NCBI GenBank assembly: GCA_016744995.1
Contig: JADGDG010000002.1
Location: 62,001-126,000 of the forward strand
Direction of reading: 5' to 3'
DNA from: Gammaproteobacteria bacterium
Lineage (GTDB): Bacteria > Pseudomonadota > Gammaproteobacteria > GRL18
DNA length: 64,000 nucleotides
Shown: positions 55,862 to 63,845 of the stretch, piece by piece
How the letters are laid out: every line of letters begins with the position of its first letter
How positions within the stretch are numbered: the first letter of the stretch is position 1
The notes under the pieces: model-generated
What the model saw: the letters and a program-made list of their open reading frames with translations, nothing else
Database searches by the model: none
What the model was told of the DNA's origin: nothing
Made by a program: the position numbers and the translations under genes

Positions 55862-58606
55862 ATGCAATCATTACCCATAATGTTATTACTTCTATTATTG
55901 ATATCACCGGTTGCATTAGTTGCCAGTGTCCCTTCCAATCAGCTCATTAATGAGGCTCAACAGGCATCCAGAACCGGCAATTATAAAGCTGCATTGATTC
56001 ATCTGAAAAATGCAGCAAAAGATGAACCTGACAGCATTCCAGTTAAATTAGCACTTGCTGAGTTGTTCATACAAACAGGTCTTGGTTCTCAGGCTGCAAT
56101 AGAACTTGATAAGGCATTATTTTTAGGTGCTAATGAGGATAAAATACAGTTATTACGGATCAAGTCCCAACTTATTCAGGGGCAATTTTCTAAGGTAACT
56201 TCTGAAATCAGTAAAATTCTTAAAATTCAACCAAAAGATATAGGTCGAATACGGGCACTTCAGGGACAAGCCTATCTAAATCTGGGAAACATAGAAAAAG
56301 CACGTAGCTTATTTCTTCGTGGCTCGCGTTTAGCACCTGATTCATTAGAAGTGCAAGTGGGCCTGGCCCGCCTCTATTCAATTGACAATAAAAACAAAAA
56401 AGCCAAACTGCTGATAGAGTCACTCTATAAACAGTATCCCTATAACACAAATGTTCTTCTGCTAATGGGCAACTTATATCGCCAGGAACAGAAATACACT
56501 CAAGCTTACAACCTTTTTAAAACAGCCGTTGAAATACAGACCGGAAATACTGCTGCACGGCTCGGTATGGTTACATCATTGGTGGGTGCCGGTGATTTTT
56601 TACAAGCGGATTCTGCAGTAAAAGAACTACTTTCTGTAGATGCAGAGCATGAAACCGGTAACCATCTTCAGGCAGTCATTGCCTATCAATTAAAAAACTA
56701 TACTAAAGCATTACAAGCAATCCAGATCATCAAAAAAAATAATCGTCATCACAAGGGAGTATTATTAGTCTCTGGCTCGATTTACTATCAACAAGGTCAA
56801 TTTGATGCTGCAGAAACTGATCTTAAAGGTTATTTAGATCACAAACCTGACGATTCAGGTGCACAAAAAATACTCTCAGCAATTTATTTAAAGCGCAATC
56901 AGGGCTCAAAAGCCATAGAGTTATTAGAAACCGATGAACCCAGCAGTGATATTGCAATTTTATCTCTTTTAAGCAGTGCTTATAAAATGATTGGCAACAC
57001 GCAAAAGAGTCAATTATATTTAGAAAAAGCCTTAAAACTCGCCCCTGACAACACTAAGCTATTAGCACAACATCGTCTAAATGCAGTCACAGATAATAGT
57101 TCGCAAATCGTTAATTTGATTGATGATAAGTTTGAAAACTTTCAAACTGTCGGACTACCTAAAATATTACAACTCTTAAACACAGACAACGAAGAAGCAA
57201 TAAAACTCATAAAAAATTACCAAAAAACAGCTCCCAATAATGTCATTCTTCACAACCTTCTTGGACAAGCTTATCTTAAAAACAATGAGCTTGGTAATGC
57301 AAAAGCCAGTTTTAATCATGCCCTGGAAGCCAACCCTGATTACCTACCGGCAAGGATCACTCTTGCAAGAATGGCCTATTCACAAGGCGACAAAAAAAAT
57401 GGCGCACGAGAATACCAGTACATTTTAAGAAAGGATCCTGATAATGAAACAGTGATGATGGATTTAGCTAAAATAAGCCAAAAAGAAAATAATATCAATG
57501 ATATGCTTACCTGGCTTAATAAGGCAAGGCGTTCTAATAAATCTTCCATAGCTTCAAGAATTATCTTAAACCGTTATTATTCAGGTATTAATGAACTTGA
57601 TAAAGCTTTGCTCATAAGCAATGAATTAGTTGATATTCAGCCTCAAAACATACAAATATTAAAATTGCATGCTGATAACTTACTCAAATCAAACGATCTG
57701 TCTCAGGCTATTCGAATTTATAAAAAAATTGTTGAATTGTCACCTGAATCTGCCCAGGCTTACTATTGGTTAGCCAGTTCTCAGTTTTTATGGAAAGATT
57801 ATAAAAATGCCCGAAAAAATTTCGCTGAGGTCATTGCAATTCAACCTGAACATATTATTTCCAGAAATGCCATAATAAAAATTGATCTAATCTTTAAAAA
57901 GTATGACAGTGCACTCACTCAGGTCGATGAGCTCATTGAAATTAAGCCCGATATTTCTTTAAGTTATGAAACTAAGGGTGATATTCTTATGAGGTCAAAT
58001 ATGCCAAAGAAAGCTATTAACTCATATAAAAAAGCCTTATCATTACAAGAAAACAATTATTTATTAGTTGCAAAAGTTGCCAAAGCCTATGCCCTGACCA
58101 ACCAACTTGAGCAGGCTGCTAAGACCTTTGAAACCTGGCTCGAAACTCATCCCAAAAACACTAAAATCCGTATGATGCTTGCAACTCTCTACCAGCAGAC
58201 CGGACAAATTCAAAAAGCCAGAATTCATTATGAGTTCATTATTAAGAAAAATCCTGATAATCTGCCTGCAATTAATAATCTGGCCATTATTTATGCGAGC
58301 CTTAATGATCCCAAAGCATTTGAATATGCTGAAATAGCCTACTCACTAGCTCCTGAAAATTCTAATGTCCTTGATACTCTGGGATGGTTATTACTAAATA
58401 ATGGTGAACATAAGCGAGCATTAAAGCTGCTAAAAGAAGGGGTTAACAATAACCCATCAGATTTTGATCTTAGATACCATTATGCCGTTGCCTTAGAGAA
58501 GAACGGATTAAAAAAAGAAGCTAAGACTCAATTAAATATGATTGTTCCCGTTCCTGGAAAGTTTGAAGCAAGGAATGAAGCAAAGAAATTACTGCAGAGT
58601 TTATAA
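55862..58606 (+). CDS. prsT: PEP-CTERM system TPR-repeat protein PrsT
   Basis: PrsT is the long TPR protein that accompanies exosortase/PEP-CTERM systems and is thought to work in exopolysaccharide and sorting complexes. The 914-residue protein has a signal sequence (MLLLLLLISPVALVAS, about residues 7-22) and then TPR repeats almost to the end. The opening helices NYKAALIHLKNAAKDEPDS, then ALAELFIQTGLGSQAAIELDKAL, match the family start. There is no lipobox cysteine, although family members are often lipoproteins. It is followed by a strong terminator and two PEP-CTERM genes on the other strand. Confidence 0.85.
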   Translation: MQSLPIMLLLLLLISPVALVASVPSNQLINEAQQASRTGNYKAALIHLKNAAKDEPDSIPVKLALAELFIQTGLGSQAAIELDKALFLGANEDKIQLLRIKSQLIQGQFSKVTSEISKILKIQPKDIGRIRALQGQAYLNLGNIEKARSLFLRGSRLAPDSLEVQVGLARLYSIDNKNKKAKLLIESLYKQYPYNTNVLLLMGNLYRQEQKYTQAYNLFKTAVEIQTGNTAARLGMVTSLVGAGDFLQADSAVKELLSVDAEHETGNHLQAVIAYQLKNYTKALQAIQIIKKNNRHHKGVLLVSGSIYYQQGQFDAAETDLKGYLDHKPDDSGAQKILSAIYLKRNQGSKAIELLETDEPSSDIAILSLLSSAYKMIGNTQKSQLYLEKALKLAPDNTKLLAQHRLNAVTDNSSQIVNLIDDKFENFQTVGLPKILQLLNTDNEEAIKLIKNYQKTAPNNVILHNLLGQAYLKNNELGNAKASFNHALEANPDYLPARITLARMAYSQGDKKNGAREYQYILRKDPDNETVMMDLAKISQKENNINDMLTWLNKARRSNKSSIASRIILNRYYSGINELDKALLISNELVDIQPQNIQILKLHADNLLKSNDLSQAIRIYKKIVELSPESAQAYYWLASSQFLWKDYKNARKNFAEVIAIQPEHIISRNAIIKIDLIFKKYDSALTQVDELIEIKPDISLSYETKGDILMRSNMPKKAINSYKKALSLQENNYLLVAKVAKAYALTNQLEQAAKTFETWLETHPKNTKIRMMLATLYQQTGQIQKARIHYEFIIKKNPDNLPAINNLAIIYASLNDPKAFEYAEIAYSLAPENSNVLDTLGWLLLNNGEHKRALKLLKEGVNNNPSDFDLRYHYAVALEKNGLKKEAKTQLNMIVPVPGKFEARNEAKKLLQSL

Positions 58607-58607
58607 C

Positions 58608-58636
58608 AAAAAAGCCCCGGGTTTCCGGGGCTTTTT
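58608..58636. terminator. Bidirectional intrinsic terminator
   Basis: AAAAAGCCCCGG and CCGGGGCTTTTT form a GC-rich stem of 8 or more pairs with a 4-base loop (GTTT), flanked by A and T runs on both sides. It ends prsT on the plus strand and the PEP-CTERM gene on the minus strand. Confidence 0.95.
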
Positions 58637-58658
58637 AATATGCAACTAAAAAATTTTA

Positions 58659-59609
58659 TTACTTATATTTTTTTCTTGCCAGACCTGCAAGTCCTACTAA
58701 CATAAGCGCTAAAGGAGCAGGTTCAGGCACGTCAACGTTACCACCACCACTTAACTGACCTGTAAAGGTGATCCAGTCATTATTGCAAAGTGGGTTCCAG
58801 TGAACATTAATATCATTAGCACCTGCTTCCAGGCTATCCATCAGACTTTGTCCAAAAATACTGTATTTACTTGAATCACTGGAATCGAGCAAACTGATCG
58901 AAGTCTCAATGACATAATGCGTACCTGAATAAATACCCATATCATCAATAACACCATTAAGAACTGTACTCTGAGCAACATTTAATGCCTCCGAGCCAAG
59001 CTCTCCAGAAACTGGGTTAAGACCATCATTGGTTGAGTTAGGTCCTTGATTCCACCCTGTCAAGTCAAATAATTCTCCGGCTTTCCATGATTCGCTCGCA
59101 CCATCATCAAAACCATTTCGATTATGATCCTTTACAACCAGTCCATACTCATAACCATTACCACTAGATGCTGAAAGAGAACCACGTCGCTGACTATAAT
59201 TGCTACTTCTGGCATCACCATCTAAATCAAAGAAGATATCACCATAAGCCCATGAACCACTCGGTCTTAAACCTGTTACAACAGCTATATGCAATGTGTC
59301 ATTTTCTACTTCCAGATACATAGCCTCAGCATCATAATTTTGTCTGCCAAGGGGAGCATTATTTGTACTGGCCTGGTTAGAGTAATTCGCACTGCCTGAT
59401 GTCGTTGTATACTTGCGTGAATAGCCATTGGAATCATCGACAACATAAGAGACACCCTCTTTAGCAGTCCAATCATTATTTGAGTTGCCTGTAATAGAGC
59501 TAGCTAGCCAATCATGGCCACCATTTACCAGAACACTTGCCTGGACAGCAAAAGGAGCTGAAAGTAAAAGTACTGAAGTAAAAGATTTAAAATAATTTTT
59601 CTTAAGCAT
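58659..59609 (-). CDS. PEP-CTERM sorting-signal secreted protein
   Basis: This 316-residue protein has a signal peptide (about residues 1-24, SAPFAVQA) and a C-terminal PEP-CTERM tripartite signal: VPEP motif (VDVPEPAPL), hydrophobic helix (LALMLVGLAGLA) and basic tail (RKKYK). The central part is a Ser/Asn/Gly-rich secreted domain, and VHWNPLCNNDWITF resembles the HW..CGND segment of one PEP-CTERM family. An exosortase should process it and link it to the exopolysaccharide or cell surface. A sigma-54-like promoter lies 66 bases upstream. Confidence 0.9.
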   Translation of the reverse strand: MLKKNYFKSFTSVLLLSAPFAVQASVLVNGGHDWLASSITGNSNNDWTAKEGVSYVVDDSNGYSRKYTTTSGSANYSNQASTNNAPLGRQNYDAEAMYLEVENDTLHIAVVTGLRPSGSWAYGDIFFDLDGDARSSNYSQRRGSLSASSGNGYEYGLVVKDHNRNGFDDGASESWKAGELFDLTGWNQGPNSTNDGLNPVSGELGSEALNVAQSTVLNGVIDDMGIYSGTHYVIETSISLLDSSDSSKYSIFGQSLMDSLEAGANDINVHWNPLCNNDWITFTGQLSGGGNVDVPEPAPLALMLVGLAGLARKKYK

Positions 59610-59953
59610 TTTAAGAAACCTCTGAATAATATTAGTAAAATAAATTACACTTAAAATTTATACTTACTTTACATGCACCAATCATGCCATATATTTTTAT
59701 CGTTTAATATCAATAAGATAGATAAAGTGCTATGATTAATTAAGTTGTTGTGTAAAATTTACTGACATTATCAGCTAATTATTATTATGAAGTTGTAAAA
59801 GAATATTAACAAGTATAATAAAGAAGAGAAGAAATTACTGTGAACAGGTTTTAAACATTGGTCAATTTATTACGAAGGGAATATATTTATGTAGATAAAA
59901 TAACATACTGTTACATCAAGTAGACAAATACAGCATGTTACTTATCAGGAACT
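59610..59953. other. Intergenic region with a sigma-54-like promoter
   Basis: This 344-base AT-rich gap between the two PEP-CTERM genes has no gene I can support. It holds a sigma-54-like promoter for the gene on the left (59674-59689). The rest shows no clear repeat or terminator. Confidence 0.6.
59674..59689 (-). promoter_or_regulatory. Sigma-54-type promoter of the first PEP-CTERM gene
   Basis: On the minus strand, TGGCATGATTGGTGCA matches the -24/-12 consensus (TGGCAC-N5-TTGCA), with GG and GC separated by 10 bases. The GC is 66 bases from the start codon at 59609. Sigma-54 control of PEP-CTERM genes through PrsK/PrsR is established in other bacteria. Confidence 0.65.
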
Positions 59954-60655
59954 TTATTTAGAGAGTTTGCGACGTCTATAACTAAATCCAATTAATCCAA
60001 GTCCCAGTAGAGCAAGGGAAGTAGGCTCTGGAACATCCCTTGGATCAGGGATAACACTACCAAAAGTAATATCATCAAAAACAATCTGATTCGAAACACC
60101 GGCAAAACTGACAGATTTAGCTAGTCCATTGAAAGCAACACCAATGGCAACAAAAGGACAAAACTGAGCACCGTATTCGCTATCACAGGTTGAAGGTGTC
60201 AGAGCCAGATCAAGTGAAGCAAGTAAGTTGCCTGTTCCATTTATACCGTCAAAAACTGAAATACTGCCTGTTTGACTATAAGCAGTATAAAAGAATGAAA
60301 AGCCTGTATCAAAACCGGCTTCCATATTCATGAAGGTTTCAGAGCCAGAAAGGAAGAATAAACCACCTTTGTCTGAATTAGGGTTACCTTGCCCGCCACG
60401 AGAAGTATTACTGCATGAAACCCCTGGAGTGTTGAGACAAATCGCCTGTGCATTACTAGAGAAACTTACACCATAATCAGTCCCGGAAGTACCATCACTA
60501 CTTGTACCACCATTATAAAAGTCATTTACAAATGCAAAACCACTAGGATATGAGCCATTGACCCCCTCAAAATCCAAAACAACTGGCACAGCATAAGAAG
60601 CCATACTAAATAAAGTGATGAAAACACCACTCAACAATATCGATAATTTTTTCAT
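59954..60655 (-). CDS. PEP-CTERM sorting-signal secreted protein
   Basis: This 233-residue protein has a signal peptide (about residues 1-22, SMASYAVPV) and a PEP-CTERM tail: RDVPEPTSLALLGLGLIGFSYRRRKLSK region, with the VPEP motif, a hydrophobic helix and an Arg/Lys end. The mature part is rich in Gly, Ser and Phe and has the cysteine pair LNTPGVSCSN. It is a likely exosortase substrate of unknown function. A sigma-54-like promoter lies 67 bases upstream, the same spacing as in the neighbouring PEP-CTERM gene. Confidence 0.88.
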   Translation of the reverse strand: MKKLSILLSGVFITLFSMASYAVPVVLDFEGVNGSYPSGFAFVNDFYNGGTSSDGTSGTDYGVSFSSNAQAICLNTPGVSCSNTSRGGQGNPNSDKGGLFFLSGSETFMNMEAGFDTGFSFFYTAYSQTGSISVFDGINGTGNLLASLDLALTPSTCDSEYGAQFCPFVAIGVAFNGLAKSVSFAGVSNQIVFDDITFGSVIPDPRDVPEPTSLALLGLGLIGFSYRRRKLSK

Positions 60656-60720
60656 TGTGAATATTCCTTTATTAATATTTGATTAAATAAGACATACCTC
60701 TCGCTTGTCGTAATAATTTA

Positions 60721-60736
60721 AGCAAAATCTAAACCA
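60721..60736 (-). promoter_or_regulatory. Sigma-54-type promoter of the second PEP-CTERM gene
   Basis: On the minus strand, TGGTTTAGATTTTGCT has the GG and GC of a -24/-12 promoter spaced by 10 bases and a perfect TTGCT end; the CAC of the -24 box is changed. The GC is 67 bases from the start codon at 60655. The matching spacing to the neighbour gene supports it. Confidence 0.55.
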
Positions 60737-60852
60737 AATATTCTATCACCCTGTTTGGTAAACATATTCATTAAGAAAGTTTATTGACAATTGTCATTTA
60801 CACCAACAATTGTAAAATATTCTGACAGTTTTATGCATAGTTTGAACTTTTT

Positions 60853-61683
60853 TTACTTCAGACAACGTCCAATTGAATTTTTATTACAGACACTACCATC
60901 AAACCAGACAGTATTTGCAAGTACTGCTCCTGTAAATTTAATCTTAGAAGCTTTAGCACCGGTAAAATCTGCATAGCTTAAATCTGCTTTTGTAAATATG
61001 GTTGAATTTAAAGTAGCACCGCGTAAATCAACCGCACGCATGCTTGCACCTGTTAGATTAGCATGACTGAGATCTGCATGGGATAGATTTGCATAGTCCA
61101 TCTGGCTGGATTGCAATTGAGCTTTGTTAAAGCGGGAATTTGTCAGTAATGTATTTTTAAAACTGCTGTTTTTAAGACTCTTTGCACTAAAATCTTTACG
61201 TTGAAGGTGACAGCCATCTAAAATAACTCCATTCTGACCTTTTGCTGTACAATTAATTTGCGCCAATGGATCATCCGGTGTGAACATAAAAAGAGCAACA
61301 ATCAAACCTGAGACAATAAGAATCATACTGATGATCCCTAATACACCGGTCGTTTTAATCTGCAGATGGGTTGTTTTTTTTCTTGGCTTATATATTTTCT
61401 CTTTACCATTGGCATCAACCTCTCGAATTTCGCCGCGCTCATCAGCCCATCGCCTTGCTGCTTTTAAACGTTCTTTATAATTGGGCTCATTTCGATGTTT
61501 AATAACATCGGGCATGACTTCACGAATTGATGACGCTTTACGCCAGACATTTTTGTCTTGACTCAACATATCAGAGGGGTGAATACGGCCAAGCAGGATA
61601 TTTTTACTGATAAAACCCGTTGCATAGGGGCCTCTTACACGCCCTTTTACTTTGATATACCATAATTGAGTTTCTTTATTCAT
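60853..61683 (-). CDS. GYF_2-like and pentapeptide-repeat membrane protein
   Basis: This 276-residue protein, with its start at 61683 (an AGG ribosome binding site before it), has an N-terminal GYF_2-like domain (LWYIKVKGRVRGPYATGF, then NVWRKASSI). A basic linker (about 75-105) and one transmembrane helix (about 115-137) follow. The extracytoplasmic C-terminus has about 12 pentapeptide repeats of the A(D/N)LSxx type (ANLSHADLSHANLTGASM and on). A longer frame from 61746 would overlap the divergent fliK gene. The function is unknown; repeats of this type form a right-handed beta-helix. Confidence 0.8.
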   Translation of the reverse strand: MNKETQLWYIKVKGRVRGPYATGFISKNILLGRIHPSDMLSQDKNVWRKASSIREVMPDVIKHRNEPNYKERLKAARRWADERGEIREVDANGKEKIYKPRKKTTHLQIKTTGVLGIISMILIVSGLIVALFMFTPDDPLAQINCTAKGQNGVILDGCHLQRKDFSAKSLKNSSFKNTLLTNSRFNKAQLQSSQMDYANLSHADLSHANLTGASMRAVDLRGATLNSTIFTKADLSYADFTGAKASKIKFTGAVLANTVWFDGSVCNKNSIGRCLK

Positions 61684-61745
61684 CAAATGCCTAAATTTTA
61701 TTTTTAGTCTATACTTCTTATAAACAAAAGAATAGAACAGGAACA

Positions 61746-63347
61746 ATGCACCTCATTGACTTATCAAAACTCTCTGCTGAAATTAATCGAGTTAATACTG
61801 ATAAAAGCAATAATGTCAGCAGCAAACAAATCAATGATCTATTGACCTCTGGTTCTACTGAAAAACAGCGGCTGGCAATTGGTCTCCTGTTAAAGCAAAC
61901 ACTGCAAAGCATCAGTAATGAGGGTTTATTAAGTATTAATGTCCCAAAAGCACTATTAAGTGCCAAAAACATATTACCCGATGCATTTACACAACAGTAT
62001 ATTCAAGACAGAGTTCAACAACACAAGCTTGCACAGTCATTAGCAACACTGCAATTTAAACCGCCTCCGTTAACTGTTGGCACGGTGAACCAATGGTTTT
62101 CAGGGCAGCTTATCCAAAGTATAGTCTATCAGGGCACAAAAAATGGAACAGTATCGCTATTAATTAATCAATCTGGGCAATTTAACCCTGGACCTTTGTT
62201 AAAATTCACCGAGAAAGCCATTAACACTGGATTAATAAATAATACACAGTCAGTTCAGGTAAAAACAAACCTTAATCTTCAGCCAGGCCAGCAACTATTA
62301 CTTCAGGTCACAAAAAATCAATCTGAGGTTTCATTTAACTTAAAACACCCGCCTGGCGAAAGCCATATCATCAGCCAGTTTATTAATCAGCATGCAGCAA
62401 AACAACAAGCTCTTCCGGTATTACTTGCGACACTTAAAGAAATAGCCACTCAATCTAATTCAGCTAATACTTTTTTTACTCCAAAATTTAAAAACCAGGT
62501 TGACACAGTATTACAACAATTCCCCAATTTATCTCAACTGACATCAGTGACAGCAGTTAAAGATTCAATTCAGAACTCAGGGATATACCTTGAATCTAAA
62601 ATACTCAAGTCTAATATTAATAGTAACACACTTATTTCAAGCTCTGACTTAAAGGCGGCCCTATCACAACTGGTCACTTTAATTAAAAAAAATGAAGCCG
62701 TATTATTACCTAAATTATTAACCCTGGAAAGCGGCTTATATAAAACCATTTCATCTGAAGGTTTATTAAAATCACAACCTCGCGGCTTAAATTTTTTCTT
62801 CGATTTACCCGCAAATGTTTCTCATGCCCAGGTTCAAAAAACAGTACATGATACGAGTCTGTTTCAACTGAATAATCATCATCTGTTGCAAACCAGAATA
62901 TTAGACCAATTAGAGGGTGTTTTATCTCGCATTGTAGTCAACCAGCTGCAAACCCGTGAAGGAGGTGAACAATCTTTTTTAAACCTTGAAATTCCTTTTC
63001 GACATAGTGATCAACAGGAAGTTTTGCAACTAAAAATCAGAGAAGGATTCAAACAAAAAGAAGGTCAACAAGGTAATAAAATATGGACAGTTAATCTGGC
63101 ATTTGAGCTAAAAACACTGGGCGGCATTAGAATTTATATCACCCTTGATAAACAGGATCTTGCAATTCAGTTCTGGACTGAGAATAAAGAAGCCCAGCAA
63201 TTATTTCAAAAAAACTTCAGCCTGCTGAATGAACGCTTAATTGAGGCTGATTTTACAATATCTCAACTAGCGGCTTTCCACGGCATCCCGGAAGCAGCGA
63301 AAAAAGAACAGAAACAGAGTCAATTTATTATTGATGAGAGAGTATAA
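61746..63347 (+). CDS. fliK: FliK-like flagellar hook-length control protein
   Basis: This 533-residue protein has a long variable, Gln/Ser-rich N-terminal region and a C-terminal hook-length control domain of about 90 residues (about 415-510). Segments LNLEIPFRHSDQQEVLQLKI, IWTVNLAFELKTLGGIRIYITL and FWTENKEAQQLFQKNFSLL match the FliK C-terminal fold. FliK senses hook length and switches export specificity with FlhB. No other flagellar structural gene is in the window except the FlhB-like protein that follows by 6 bases, so this may be a divergent FliK used together with that partner. Confidence 0.82.
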   Translation: MHLIDLSKLSAEINRVNTDKSNNVSSKQINDLLTSGSTEKQRLAIGLLLKQTLQSISNEGLLSINVPKALLSAKNILPDAFTQQYIQDRVQQHKLAQSLATLQFKPPPLTVGTVNQWFSGQLIQSIVYQGTKNGTVSLLINQSGQFNPGPLLKFTEKAINTGLINNTQSVQVKTNLNLQPGQQLLLQVTKNQSEVSFNLKHPPGESHIISQFINQHAAKQQALPVLLATLKEIATQSNSANTFFTPKFKNQVDTVLQQFPNLSQLTSVTAVKDSIQNSGIYLESKILKSNINSNTLISSSDLKAALSQLVTLIKKNEAVLLPKLLTLESGLYKTISSEGLLKSQPRGLNFFFDLPANVSHAQVQKTVHDTSLFQLNNHHLLQTRILDQLEGVLSRIVVNQLQTREGGEQSFLNLEIPFRHSDQQEVLQLKIREGFKQKEGQQGNKIWTVNLAFELKTLGGIRIYITLDKQDLAIQFWTENKEAQQLFQKNFSLLNERLIEADFTISQLAAFHGIPEAAKKEQKQSQFIIDERV

Positions 63348-63353
63348 GGTCAT

Positions 63354-63671
63354 ATGGCAGATAAAAAGACTCAAAAAAATGATCAGGATAGTATGCCCTT
63401 TAAACAGGCTATTGCCCTTCATTACGATGAACAGATTTCAAATCCAATTCCTAAAGTCACTGCAACAGGACAAAATGAAGTTGCCCAACAAATAATTGAA
63501 TTAGCAAAGGAGCATGGTATCCCAATCCATGAAGATCCTGATTTAGCCGTATTATTATCACAACTTGAGCTTTACGAAGACATTCCAGAGTCTCTCTACC
63601 GAGCAGTCGCTGAGGTACTTGCCTTTGCCTATATAGTATCAGGAAAAACACCGGACAAATTTCAACTTTGA
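63354..63671 (+). CDS. FlhB C-terminal-domain-like protein (FlhX type)
   Basis: This 105-residue cytoplasmic protein has the fold of the FlhB/EscU C-terminal domain: AIALHYDEQISNPIPKVTATG, EVAQQIIELAKEHGIPIHEDPDLAVLLSQLELYEDIPESLYRAVAEVLAFAY. In FlhB this region is cut at an NPTH motif; here the matching place reads NPIP, so self-cleavage is not expected. Such stand-alone proteins (FlhX) can replace the cut C-terminal part of FlhB. It follows the FliK-like gene, with an AAGG ribosome binding site between. Confidence 0.85.
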   Translation: MADKKTQKNDQDSMPFKQAIALHYDEQISNPIPKVTATGQNEVAQQIIELAKEHGIPIHEDPDLAVLLSQLELYEDIPESLYRAVAEVLAFAYIVSGKTPDKFQL

Positions 63672-63725
63672 ATTAACATTTAATAGACTGATAATTGAAT
63701 ATATTAATTATTTCTCATATTTAAG

Positions 63726-63754
63726 TTGACAACTATTAAACATTGTTTTATTAT
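63726..63754 (+). promoter_or_regulatory. Sigma-70-type promoter with overlapping palindrome
   Basis: TTGACA (63726-63731) and TATTAT (63749-63754) are spaced by exactly 17 bases, a near-consensus promoter. A palindromic 17-mer (63735-63751) sits in the spacer, which suggests a repressor site. Confidence 0.6.
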
Positions 63755-63828
63755 TATTGCATACCTTAATTTAAAGACGTAATTTAATTTCGTCTTTTTT
63801 ATTACAACATTATTAAACACTGTTTTAT
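63735..63828. repeat. Twin operator-like palindromes
   Basis: ATTAAACANTGTTTTAT occurs twice, at 63735-63751 and 63812-63828, with one base different. Each holds the palindrome AAACA-N-TGTTT. The first lies in the promoter spacer, the second between the terminator and the start codon of the phosphatidyltransferase gene. Likely a pair of regulator binding sites. Confidence 0.5.
63773..63800 (+). terminator. Intrinsic terminator ahead of the last gene
   Basis: AAAGACG and CGTCTTT form a 7-base stem with an 11-base loop, followed by a run of T. It lies after the promoter at 63726-63754, so it could be an attenuator for the phosphatidyltransferase gene, or it may end the fliK-flhX transcript. 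Confidence 0.6.
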
Positions 63829-63845
63829 ATTGAAGAGCAATAATT

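Noticed and set aside
61684..61746. N-terminal extension of the GYF_2/pentapeptide protein
   Set aside because: It would reach the start codon of the divergent FliK gene; the start at 61683 has its own ribosome binding site and fits the domain start.
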